NCBI GenBank assembly: GCA_045590535.1
Contig: JAZNRE010000005.1
Span: 1-64,000, forward strand
Length of the DNA stretch: 64,000 bases
Source of the DNA: UMGS755 sp045590535
GTDB taxonomy: Bacteria; Bacillota; Clostridia; UBA1381; UBA9506
Direction: 5' to 3'
The stretch's first letter is position 1. Each line of letters begins with the position of its first letter. The position numbers and the translations under genes are program-made. Positions 41,679 through 49,085 of this stretch are shown here, in pieces. The notes beneath the pieces are model-generated. The model saw only the letters and a program-made list of their open reading frames with translations. It did not search any database and had not been told where the DNA came from.

Positions 41679-42389
41679 TTAATCGTTGGAAACAATGGTG
41701 CCGATTTGCTCACCCTCCAACACACGAACAATGTTATGGGGGTCATCCAAACCGAAGACCAAAATGGGAATGTTGTTATCCATACAAAGGGAGGTTGCCG
41801 TAGAATCCATGACGCCCAAACCACGATTTAACACATCTATGTAGCTTAAGCTGTCAAAGCGTTTTGCATTGGGATTTTTAGCCGGGTCGCTGTCGTAAAC
41901 GCCATCCACCTTTTTAGCCAGAAAAATGGCCTCTGCCTCAATCTCAGCTGCACGAAGCGCTGCTGCTGTATCGGTGGAAAAGAAGGGGTTACCTGTGCCG
42001 CAACCAAAAACCACAACACGACCTTTTTCCATGTGACGAATGGCCTTGCCACGAATGTAAGGCTCTGCAATTTGGCGCATTTCAATAGCGGTTTGCACCC
42101 GGGTGGGAACGCCGGCTGCCTCTAGCGCACTTTGCATAGCCAGTGAGTTAATAACCGTTGCCAGCATGCCCATGTGGTCGGCACGGGTTCTGTCCATATC
42201 GCCGCCGGAGCGACCTCGCCAGAAGTTGCCGCCACCAACAACAATAGCCATTTCAACACCGGCTTCATTACATTCTTTCACAACGGCTGCAATGCGGGCT
42301 AAAGTTTCAAAATCAAGACCGGTACCCTTGGCACCTGCCAATGCTTCACCGCTAACTTTGAGCAAAATTCTTTTGTATCGTTTTGTCAT
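41679..42389 (-). CDS. pyrH: UMP kinase
   Basis: This 236-residue amino-acid-kinase-fold enzyme phosphorylates UMP. Motifs: RILLKVSGEALAG, IVVGGGNFWRGR, MGMLATVINSLAMQSALE, FGCGTGNPFFSTDTAAALRA, and LEGEQIGTIVSND. It is the first gene of the long leftward run and has a sigma-A promoter at 42428-42456. The usual upstream rpsB-tsf pair is not present here. Confidence 0.96.
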   Translation of the reverse strand: MTKRYKRILLKVSGEALAGAKGTGLDFETLARIAAVVKECNEAGVEMAIVVGGGNFWRGRSGGDMDRTRADHMGMLATVINSLAMQSALEAAGVPTRVQTAIEMRQIAEPYIRGKAIRHMEKGRVVVFGCGTGNPFFSTDTAAALRAAEIEAEAIFLAKKVDGVYDSDPAKNPNAKRFDSLSYIDVLNRGLGVMDSTATSLCMDNNIPILVFGLDDPHNIVRVLEGEQIGTIVSND

Positions 42390-42427
42390 AGGAACCTCCC
42401 ATTATTCTTTTTATTCTTATCATATTT

Positions 42428-42456
42428 ATTATATATCCTTTTACGGCAATATTCAA
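42428..42456 (-). promoter_or_regulatory. Sigma-A promoter of the pyrH-led run
   Basis: Minus strand: TTGAAT (42451-42456), a 17-nt spacer and TATAAT (42428-42433), 39 nt before the pyrH start. Confidence 0.7.
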
Positions 42457-42469
42457 GTGTTATCCTAAA

Positions 42470-42511
42470 AAAATAATGAAAAGGCGGCAAAAATAAGTGC
42501 GCCGCCTTTTC
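42470..42511 (-). terminator. Terminator after the GtrA gene region
   Basis: The stem AAAAGGCGGC / GCCGCCTTTT (42479-42510) with a 12-nt loop is followed on the minus strand by a T-rich stretch. It would stop leftward transcription before the pyrH promoter. Confidence 0.6.
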
Positions 42512-42524
42512 ATTAGCCAACAGG

Positions 42525-42700
42525 TTATTAACATTATCAACAGGCTTGTTAACATTTTTTATGAACAAATTCCCGTTAAATCGGCTGTTTTATAACAGTT
42601 TTGTTGATAAAAAGTGCAAAAACTGTTGATAACTTCAAAAAAATCACACTTTTTCAACAAGCACCGCAATCGCCTGTAAAGCATTTTTCCTTTACAGCTT
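42525..42700. other. Cluster of TTATCAACA boxes and inverted repeats
   Basis: Within ~110 bp are three exact copies of TTATCAACA (42534-42542 direct; 42602-42610 and 42624-42632 inverted) plus near copies TTATTAACA (42525-42533) and TTGTTAACA (42546-42554). A long imperfect inverted repeat TTGTTGA-T-AAAAAGTG / CACTTTTTCAACAA spans 42601-42660. CTGTT/AACAG (about 42585-42598) and a CTGTAAA/TTTACAG hairpin followed by six T (42674-42703) are also present. The boxes differ by one base from the DnaA box TTATCCACA. No gene is seen in this part of the gap. It may bind DnaA or another factor. Confidence 0.4.
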
Positions 42701-42732
42701 TTTTCATCGGTCTGCTTCATAACTTTACAGTA

Positions 42733-43182
42733 TCATTTTTTGAAAACCCAAAGTCGGTTTCCTAAAAAGTTAATGGCCGAAGAAAAGGGGAAAGCAAGCA
42801 CTTTACAAGCCAAAACAGCACTCTCGCCACGGAGGGCAAAAGCAATGTGAAGCCGATGCAAAGCAGCATTGATGACCTCATATAAATGCCAGGCATCATA
42901 AAACAGGTTAAGACACAAAAGAGTTGTTAAAAGAGAAAGAAAATTGACCACAATAAATTTCCAAATCTCCTTTGTGCGAATCATACCCGTTTGCCCAAAG
43001 GTCCAATAGCGGTTTAAAAGATAACTGTTTGCCATGGCAAAGGATGTGGCTAAAATCTGGGCTATGTTTTTATCCCAGTTGCAAACAGAGAAGAAAAGAA
43101 AGAACAAAAGATAATCCAAAACCGTATTGATCACACCGGCAATCGAAAATTTTACAAATTGTAACACATCATTTTTCTTCAT
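42733..43182 (-). CDS. GtrA-like membrane protein
   Basis: This 149-residue protein has four transmembrane helices and the GtrA pattern: QFVKFSIAGVINTVLDYLLFFLF, then ATSFAMANSYLLNRYWTF, and C-terminal AFPFSSAINFLGNRLWVF. GtrA proteins work with a polyprenyl-phosphate glycosyltransferase to flip or deliver a lipid-linked sugar; the partner overlaps directly upstream. I start at ATG 43182 (MKKNDVLQF), inside the end of the glycosyltransferase gene (14-nt overlap). Confidence 0.88.
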   Translation of the reverse strand: MKKNDVLQFVKFSIAGVINTVLDYLLFFLFFSVCNWDKNIAQILATSFAMANSYLLNRYWTFGQTGMIRTKEIWKFIVVNFLSLLTTLLCLNLFYDAWHLYEVINAALHRLHIAFALRGESAVLACKVLAFPFSSAINFLGNRLWVFKK

Positions 43183-44113
43183 AATCAAAACCCTTTTTCT
43201 CTCGAATAATATATAAAGGTCGGTTTTTTGTTTCGTCATAAATCCGACCGATATATTCGCCCAAAACACCAAGCATAATGAAAATCACACCGTTAAAAAA
43301 CAGCGAAACAGCGAAAGCCAAAGACCAGCCTGTCACAACTTTTTCTGTAAACAGTTTTAAGCCGAGAGCCACCAGCAGGTAGATTAAACTCAACACCGAA
43401 ATGGTGCTGCCAATATAGCTGCTGATTTTCAGTGGTTTGTGCGAAAAGGCTGTTATGCCATCAAGAGCAAAGCGGAGCATTTTCTTTAAAGGATATTTGG
43501 TTTTGCCTGCAAAACGCTCTTTACGATGAAAATAAACAGCCGTTTGGCGAAAGCCCGCCCAACTGATAAGCCCCCGCACATAACGGTTCTTTTCCTTAAA
43601 AGAAGAGAGCGCATCGCAAACCTTTCGATCAATCAAGCGGAAATCCCCTGCATCCACCGGCATGTCAACGCTTGTCAGGCGCCGCATAAGCTGATAATAC
43701 CATTTGGCCGAAAGCTTTTTAAAAAAGGTTTCGCCCTCTCTTGAAAGGCGCTGGCCATACACCACATCATAGCCTTCCTTCCACTTCTCTATCATTTCTA
43801 AAATGACTTGAGGTGGATCTTGCAGGTCAGCATCAATCACCACAATTGCCTGTCCTGTTGATGCCTCCATGCCGGCAGTAATGGCAATTTGGTGCCCAAA
43901 ATTGCGGGAAAAGCTGATGAGGCGCACCCTGGGGTCACGGTCACATAAATCGCTGACCATTGCCTCGGTTTTATCACGACTGCCGTCATTGACAAACAGG
44001 AGTTCATACGGCTCACTCGTTGTATCCATTGTCGCTTTTATTCGCTTGTAACATTCTTCAATAACCAGTTCTTCATTATAAACCGGAATGACGATTGAAT
44101 ATCGAGCCACCAT
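43169..44113 (-). CDS. Polyprenyl-phosphate glycosyltransferase, GtrB/DPM1-like
   Basis: This 314-residue GT2 enzyme has a cytosolic catalytic domain (IVIPVYNEELVIEECY, LFVNDGSRDKTEAM, IDADLQDPPQVI as the DxD region, and DAGDFRLIDRKV) followed by two C-terminal helices (~230-300; ISSYIGSTISVLSLIYLLVAL and FFNGVIFIMLGVLGEYIGRIY). The family transfers glucose or another sugar from the nucleotide to undecaprenyl phosphate. GGAGG lies 8 nt before ATG 44113. With GtrA it probably decorates a wall polymer; the sugar is unknown. Confidence 0.92.
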   Translation of the reverse strand: MVARYSIVIPVYNEELVIEECYKRIKATMDTTSEPYELLFVNDGSRDKTEAMVSDLCDRDPRVRLISFSRNFGHQIAITAGMEASTGQAIVVIDADLQDPPQVILEMIEKWKEGYDVVYGQRLSREGETFFKKLSAKWYYQLMRRLTSVDMPVDAGDFRLIDRKVCDALSSFKEKNRYVRGLISWAGFRQTAVYFHRKERFAGKTKYPLKKMLRFALDGITAFSHKPLKISSYIGSTISVLSLIYLLVALGLKLFTEKVVTGWSLAFAVSLFFNGVIFIMLGVLGEYIGRIYDETKNRPLYIIREKKGFDYEEK

Positions 44114-44180
44114 TTTTAACACCTCCCAAAAAAGCAGGCATGCACCACACCTTTTAACCGTTTAAACCTGTATGTATTGT

Positions 44181-44819
44181 CTATTCTATTTTCAGCAGCT
44201 CTTTGGCTATGACATCTGCCATAATGCTTTGACCTTTGTCGTTTGGATGAAGTCCATCCGGCACAAGCTCCGGATCATGCGGGTCAAGAGGATTGATTTT
44301 AAACAAATCAATGACAGGGATGTTATGCTTTTTGCAAACGGCACAAATCGCCTCAACATAGTCTTTTAAAACTTTTGAATCGGGGTTTGAAGGCTCATTT
44401 TCTGTCACTCTGTGTATGGGCGTCATAAACACGATTTTTGCCTTAGGAAAATCACTCTTTAATTTTTTAATAAGCGAATTAACAGCGCCACAGAATGTGT
44501 ACACATCTTCGCTGTCCTCTGTTCCAAAGGGAGCATCGCCATGACCAAAATCATTTGTTCCGCCAAAAACCACAACGGCATCGGCATTTTTATCCATAAT
44601 ATCTGCACGAAGCTCAAATGTCAAATCACATATCGTCATGTCTTTTGTGGGTACAATCTGCCGAGCGATTCTCGTACCGCCCACGCCATAATTATAGGCA
44701 TGTTTCATGCCGTATTGTTCTTTAATAATTTGATGATACACTTTTTCTGGCGCTGTTGTGCCACAGCCTTCTGTAATGCTGTCGCCTAAAAAGTTCATCG
44801 TTAAGCCTTTTAATTCCAT
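44181..44819 (-). CDS. SGNH/GDSL-family hydrolase
   Basis: This 212-residue esterase-like protein has block I FLGDSITEGCG (nucleophile Ser), the oxyanion Gly in GVGGTRIAR, block III GGTNDFGHGD, and block V DGLHPNDKG with the catalytic Asp/His. There is no signal peptide, so it acts in the cytoplasm, perhaps deacylating sugars or small esters. ATG 44819 follows GGAG at 8 nt; longer in-frame starts run into the diguanylate cyclase gene. It is 67 nt downstream of that gene. Confidence 0.85.
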   Translation of the reverse strand: MELKGLTMNFLGDSITEGCGTTAPEKVYHQIIKEQYGMKHAYNYGVGGTRIARQIVPTKDMTICDLTFELRADIMDKNADAVVVFGGTNDFGHGDAPFGTEDSEDVYTFCGAVNSLIKKLKSDFPKAKIVFMTPIHRVTENEPSNPDSKVLKDYVEAICAVCKKHNIPVIDLFKINPLDPHDPELVPDGLHPNDKGQSIMADVIAKELLKIE

Positions 44820-44886
44820 AACCAATGCTCCTTTATAATAATTTCCATTGTTCGTTTTTGCATCAAAACATAGCCACTTTCGTTGT

Positions 44887-45774
44887 TCATTCCCCTTTAT
44901 GCTTTTTTGCCTCATAAAGTTTTTTGTCAGCATTGTCCAAAAGGTCGTCAATGGGTGTCACACCGTCATAAAGGGCAAAGCCCATGCTCATTTTAATGTC
45001 ATAATCTTCTCGAAACTTTAGGGAGTCCAATTCTTTTTTAATGGCATTGATAGCATCAACTGCCAATCCTTTTTCGGATGTATCGGTAATGACAACAAAT
45101 TCGTCACCGCCAATTCGAAAGGCATTGGCATTAAACATTTTGCTTACCTTTAAAAGCGCATCCGCAACAAGAATCAAAGCCCTGTTGCCTTCTAAATGCC
45201 CCCATGTATCGTTGATGTGTTTAAAATCATCTAAATCGCAGGCGATGATGTAAAACGAATCGCTGTGCTCGTGTTCATATTGGCGAAGCTGCTTTGCTAA
45301 TTCAGCCTCAAGACCATAACGATTATAAAGCCCTGTGAGATTGTCGATTCGTATTTTATTATATTGTGCCACAACAACAGCCAGCATCACCGCCAAAGTC
45401 ATGGCATAAATCGGTGCGTTTATCCCCCATTTTAATAAGAAAAAGGTTAAAATGCCAAAAGCCCCGCCAATCAGTAATGCCACGCTGTTTTGAGCAATCG
45501 GTTTCTTTTCCGCCGAAAAGAACAGTTGCTTTTGCCAATAAAAAATTGCCAACATAAAGTAGCAGGAGCAGGCCGTTAAAAATATGTTTTTAACACACGC
45601 CTGCACCACCATGCCCTCTGCCGTTGAAAACAAAACGCCGATAAAAGCAAAAAGATATGTAAAGCAGGTTGCTTCGGTTTGCCGCAAAAATGTTTTCTTA
45701 TGAAAAAAAGCTAAAAACCCGATTGCCAATAAACAAAACAGCTTTGCTTCGGTTTCAACAAATAAAAGATTCAT
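44887..45774 (-). CDS. Membrane diguanylate cyclase (GGDEF)
   Basis: This 295-residue protein has about five transmembrane helices in the first ~135 residues and a C-terminal GGDEF domain (~140-290): NLTGLYNRYGLEAEL, CDLDDFKHINDTWGH (metal and substrate residues), AFRIGGDEFVVI (intact active site) and SMGFALYDG. It should make cyclic di-GMP. The usual RxxD inhibitory site is not visible five residues ahead of GGDEF, so product inhibition may be absent. No EAL domain or other c-di-GMP gene is present in the window. Confidence 0.93.
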   Translation of the reverse strand: MNLLFVETEAKLFCLLAIGFLAFFHKKTFLRQTEATCFTYLFAFIGVLFSTAEGMVVQACVKNIFLTACSCYFMLAIFYWQKQLFFSAEKKPIAQNSVALLIGGAFGILTFFLLKWGINAPIYAMTLAVMLAVVVAQYNKIRIDNLTGLYNRYGLEAELAKQLRQYEHEHSDSFYIIACDLDDFKHINDTWGHLEGNRALILVADALLKVSKMFNANAFRIGGDEFVVITDTSEKGLAVDAINAIKKELDSLKFREDYDIKMSMGFALYDGVTPIDDLLDNADKKLYEAKKHKGE

Positions 45775-45887
45775 GTTTTTTCTCCTTTGGTCATTATAAA
45801 ATGTTGGTTTTTGTCAAGTCAGGACTAAAAATAACAATTATATAGTTAAAAACATATTATATACAAAAACATTTGTAGGTGATTTAT

Positions 45888-46370
45888 ATGTTTAACAATT
45901 CCATGCTCAACATCAAAAAGAGACCTTTTGCGTTTGCTATGATAAAAGGAAGCGATGATTATCCCGCCATCGACGGCATCGTCTATTTTTATAAGGTGCA
46001 GGCAGGGGTTTTGGTTTCGGTGCAACTCAATGGTTTGCCTGAATCAGATGACATCTGCAAGCAACCAATTTTTGCCGTTCACATTCACAGTGGCGGCCGT
46101 TGCACCGGCAATAACACCGACCCTTTTGCAGACGCCATGACACACTATAACTCCAATGATTGCGCTCATCCTTATCACGCAGGCGATTTGCCACCTGTGT
46201 TCGGCGTTAACGGTCTTGGTTTTTCAGCATTTTTAACAAACCGTTTTTCTGCTGAAGAAATAATCGGAAAAACCGTTATCATCCACTCCGGCCCCGATGA
46301 CTTCACAACACAGCCCTCCGGCAATTCGGGTACAAAAATTGCCTGTGGGGTAATTTCATCTGTATATTAA
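45888..46370 (+). CDS. Cu/Zn superoxide dismutase-like protein
   Basis: This 160-residue SOD-fold protein has all the metal ligands of SodC in order: His65 and His67 (FAVHIH), His86 (MTHYN, bridging), His94 (CAHP), His97 (YHAGD), Asp100, and His133 (VIIHSGPDDF). Two Cys (72 and 153) sit where the SodC disulfide is. The catalytic-guidance Arg in GNxGSR is Lys150 here (GNSGTK). No signal peptide is seen, which is odd for a copper enzyme. It could be a true SOD with reduced activity, or a Cu/Zn-binding relative. ATG 45888 follows AGGTG. Confidence 0.85.
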   Translation: MFNNSMLNIKKRPFAFAMIKGSDDYPAIDGIVYFYKVQAGVLVSVQLNGLPESDDICKQPIFAVHIHSGGRCTGNNTDPFADAMTHYNSNDCAHPYHAGDLPPVFGVNGLGFSAFLTNRFSAEEIIGKTVIIHSGPDDFTTQPSGNSGTKIACGVISSVY

Positions 46371-46496
46371 GCGTTCTCGCTTAGAATGCATTTTCATTAT
46401 ATAAAGACTGTATAATCTGGATGCCAAACCTTTTTAACGATTGCGAAATGTAAGGTTTAGATGTAGTTTGTTTTTCTGAACTTCGTACCATCCGAA

Positions 46497-46619
46497 GGCC
46501 CCCTTGCCTAAAGGGGGCTGTCTGCGAAGCAGACTGGGGGATTCATTTTTAATTTGTTAAACCCCACTTATATCCCTCCACCACCTTCGGTGGTCCCCCT
46601 CCCTTTAGGCAAGGGAGGC
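46497..46619. repeat. Palindromic MITE-like intergenic element
   Basis: An ~123-bp element with inverted ends GCCCCCTTGCCTAAAGGG (left) and CCCTTTAGGCAAGGGAGGC (right), nearly perfect complements. Inside are two tight hairpins, GTCTGC-GAA-GCAGAC and ACCACC-TTC-GGTGGT. There is no coding capacity. Such palindromes are common interspersed repeats in clostridial genomes and may be moved by a transposase elsewhere. The rest of the 626-nt gap holds the T-box leader and its promoter; 46371-46490 shows nothing further. Confidence 0.7.
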
Positions 46620-46711
46620 TTTTATTAAACTCATTATACCATATTTTAACCCAATATACAAGGCATTTCGAACCAACCATAATATAATTGCACATCGTGG
46701 GTAAAATAATA

Positions 46712-46740
46712 TTGACAATAAAAATCTTTTTTGCTATAAT
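46712..46740 (+). promoter_or_regulatory. Consensus sigma-A promoter of the aspS-gatCAB operon
   Basis: Perfect TTGACA (46712-46717), a 17-nt spacer and perfect TATAAT (46735-46740). Transcription would begin at about 46747, just ahead of the T-box leader. Confidence 0.9.
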
Positions 46741-46747
46741 GACTAAT

Positions 46748-46969
46748 GGAGACTCGGCTTTTGTGGAAAGTCTGAAAGGGAGAATGCGTCATGGACTGAA
46801 AGCGCATTTGAGATGAGTAGTAAGTTTGGGAACACTCCGATTTTCATAACAGTTTCATATTTAAAAGCGGATGCCGTTTCGGCATCAAAGCGGGTGGCAC
46901 CGCGGGTTAAATATTTTGTTTACTCGTCCCGGAAATATCGTTTGATATTTCCGGGGCTTTTATTTTTTC
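46748..46969 (+). promoter_or_regulatory. T-box riboswitch, predicted Asn specifier
   Basis: The T-box core GGGTGGCACCGCGG lies at 46891-46904. The acceptor-end bulge reads TGGC, whose variable C pairs with a G discriminator base, as in tRNA-Asn and tRNA-Asp. A terminator stem CCCGGAAATATC / GATATTTCCGGG (46928-46955) with a T-run ends the leader. Stem I closes with GGAG (46748-46751) against CTCC (about 46835-46838). Directly inside is AAC followed by A (46831-46834), the normal place of the specifier codon; AAC is Asn. Uncharged tRNA-Asn would therefore switch on the operon below. Specifier assignment is by position only. Confidence 0.85.
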
Positions 46970-46996
46970 AGTATATTATCGTAGGAGGAATATAGT

Positions 46997-49075
46997 ATGT
47001 ATAGAACCCTATATTGCAATGACATACGCGATGAGCACATTGGCAAAACCGTTCAGCTCGCCGGCTGGGTGGATGTTGTGCGTGACCATGGCGGTGTTAT
47101 TTTTATTGACCTTCGTGATTACACCGGCGTAACACAGGTAGTCATTCATAATGAAGAACTTGTGAAGGATGTAAACCGTGAAACCGTCATCTCTGTCAGC
47201 GGTATTGTCAGCAAGCGTGACCCCGAAACCGTGAATGACAAAATTGAAACCGGCGCCGTGGAGCTGGTGGCTGACAGCCTTGACATTTTAGGCAAAAGCT
47301 TAAACAAGCTTCCTTTTGATGTCCGTGCTTCCCGCTCAAGCAAAGATGAGTTGCGCCTTAAATATCGCTATTTAGATTTGCGCAATCCCAAAAACCACGA
47401 TAATTTGGTAAAACGCTCACAGATTATCCGCCATTTGAGAAACAAGATGGAAGAAAAAGGCTTTTTGGATATGCAAACGCCTATCTTAACAGCCTCTTCT
47501 CCGGAAGGTGCCAGAGACTTTTTGGTGCCCAGCCGTAAGCATCCCGGCAAGTTTTATGCACTGCCCCAGGCACCCCAGCAGTTTAAACAGCTTTTAATGG
47601 TGTCCGGCTTTGACCGTTATTTTCAGGTAGCGCCTTGCTTCCGTGATGAAGACGCCCGCGCTGACCGTTCACCCGGTGAGTTCTATCAGTTAGACTTTGA
47701 AATGGCTTTTGCCACGCAAGAAGAAGTTTTGGATGTGTGCGAAGATGTAATCTACGACACCTTCAAAACCTTCTCGGATAAACGAATTACGCCGAAGCCC
47801 TTCCGTCGCATCACCTATGCGGATGCCATGATGACCTACGGCTCGGATAAACCCGATTTAAGAAACCCCTTAATCATCTGCGATTTAACCGCCTTCTTTG
47901 AAGGGGTTGACTTCCCTGCCTTTAAGGGCAAGCCCGTCCGCGGTATTGTTGCTGGCTGTCAGGGCAAATCCAAGAAGTTCTTTGAAGATTCATTAAAATA
48001 TGCCACCTCCCCCGAGGTTGGTCTTGGCGGTCTTGGATATATCACTTTAAAAGACGGCGCCTTTGCAGGCCCCATTGCCAAATTCTTAAGCGATGCACAA
48101 AAAGAAGAAATCACCACCCTGACCGGTGTGAAAGAGGGCGAAACCCTGTTCTTCATTTGCGACGACACCAAGAACGACACCGAGAAAAAAGCCGGCTTAA
48201 TCCGTACCTGGCTGGCCAAAAAAGAACAGCTTGATTTAATTGATGAAGATGCTTTTGAATTCTGCTTCGTTGTGGACTTCCCCATGTTTGAAAACGATGA
48301 GGAAACCGGTGAAACCATCTTCACTCATAACCCCTTCTCCATGCCCCAGGGCGGTATGGAAGCTTTGCTCACCAAAGACCCAACCGAAGTGCTTGCATAT
48401 CAGTATGACCTGGTAGGCAACGGCATTGAGCTTGCCTCCGGTGCTGTTCGTAACCACGATATTGACATTATGAAAAAGGCCTTTGAAATTGCAGGCTATC
48501 CTGAAGAGGAACTGAAAAAGCGGTTTAACGCTTTATACACTGCATTTCAGTATGGTGCTCCACCCCATGCCGGTATGGCGCCGGGCATTGACCGTATGGT
48601 AATGCTCTTAACTGACGAAGAAAAGATTTTAGATGTTATTGCTTTCCCCTTAAACGGCAACGCCCAGGACCTGCTTTTAGGCGCACCCAGCTTTGTAACC
48701 AATCAGCAGCTTGAGGATGTTCACCTCTTAGGAAGCACCAATGTATTGGCGCAGCGTGCCGCCGGACCGGCCAGCGCAGCCAAAACCTCGGCTGGCAAGC
48801 GTTCCACCTTCTCCAATGCACAGCAGCTGAATCAGATTGCTTTAACTGAAGAGGAAGAAAAGGTTGTGCAGGATATTTTTGGTGCCATGAATGAGCAGGA
48901 AAAAGCGCTGGACGAAATCAGCACCGAGGGTGTTGAACCCATGGTGCATGTCATGCCCATGACCAATGTTCTGCGTGAAGATGTCCGCCGTCAGCCTTTC
49001 TCCCGTGAGAGTCTCTTAGAGGGTGCTCCGGAACGCAGTGAAGATAGCTGGCAAGTGCCAAGACTTGTAAAGTGA
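46997..49075 (+). CDS. aspS: Aspartyl-tRNA synthetase fused to GatC
   Basis: This 692-residue fusion consists of a full bacterial AspRS (~1-595) and a GatC domain (~605-692). AspRS parts: anticodon OB domain (LAGWVDVVRDHGGVIFIDLRD), motif 2 PCFRDEDARADRSPGEF, an insertion (GAD) domain, and motif 3 GMAPGIDRMVML. His31 in RDHGG stands where discriminating E. coli AspRS has Leu; His here is typical of non-discriminating enzymes that also charge tRNA-Asn. The second such site is Thr, not Gly. The tail has LTEEEEKVVQDIFGAM, STEGVEPMVHVMPMTNVLRED and PRLVK, the GatC signature. The gatC-type fusion has, I believe, been catalogued in conserved-domain databases. AGGAGG precedes ATG. Confidence 0.95.
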   Translation: MYRTLYCNDIRDEHIGKTVQLAGWVDVVRDHGGVIFIDLRDYTGVTQVVIHNEELVKDVNRETVISVSGIVSKRDPETVNDKIETGAVELVADSLDILGKSLNKLPFDVRASRSSKDELRLKYRYLDLRNPKNHDNLVKRSQIIRHLRNKMEEKGFLDMQTPILTASSPEGARDFLVPSRKHPGKFYALPQAPQQFKQLLMVSGFDRYFQVAPCFRDEDARADRSPGEFYQLDFEMAFATQEEVLDVCEDVIYDTFKTFSDKRITPKPFRRITYADAMMTYGSDKPDLRNPLIICDLTAFFEGVDFPAFKGKPVRGIVAGCQGKSKKFFEDSLKYATSPEVGLGGLGYITLKDGAFAGPIAKFLSDAQKEEITTLTGVKEGETLFFICDDTKNDTEKKAGLIRTWLAKKEQLDLIDEDAFEFCFVVDFPMFENDEETGETIFTHNPFSMPQGGMEALLTKDPTEVLAYQYDLVGNGIELASGAVRNHDIDIMKKAFEIAGYPEEELKKRFNALYTAFQYGAPPHAGMAPGIDRMVMLLTDEEKILDVIAFPLNGNAQDLLLGAPSFVTNQQLEDVHLLGSTNVLAQRAAGPASAAKTSAGKRSTFSNAQQLNQIALTEEEEKVVQDIFGAMNEQEKALDEISTEGVEPMVHVMPMTNVLREDVRRQPFSRESLLEGAPERSEDSWQVPRLVK

Positions 49076-49085
49076 GGTGCCAAGA

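Noticed and set aside
42525..42700. Chromosomal replication origin
   Set aside because: The 9-mers deviate from the DnaA consensus at the same base, and there is no dnaA, dnaN or AT-rich unwinding region beside them. Only a regulatory cluster is claimed.
46813..46995. A 60-codon rightward frame ahead of aspS
   Set aside because: It runs through the T-box core and its terminator, which fully explain the conservation there. No ribosome site.
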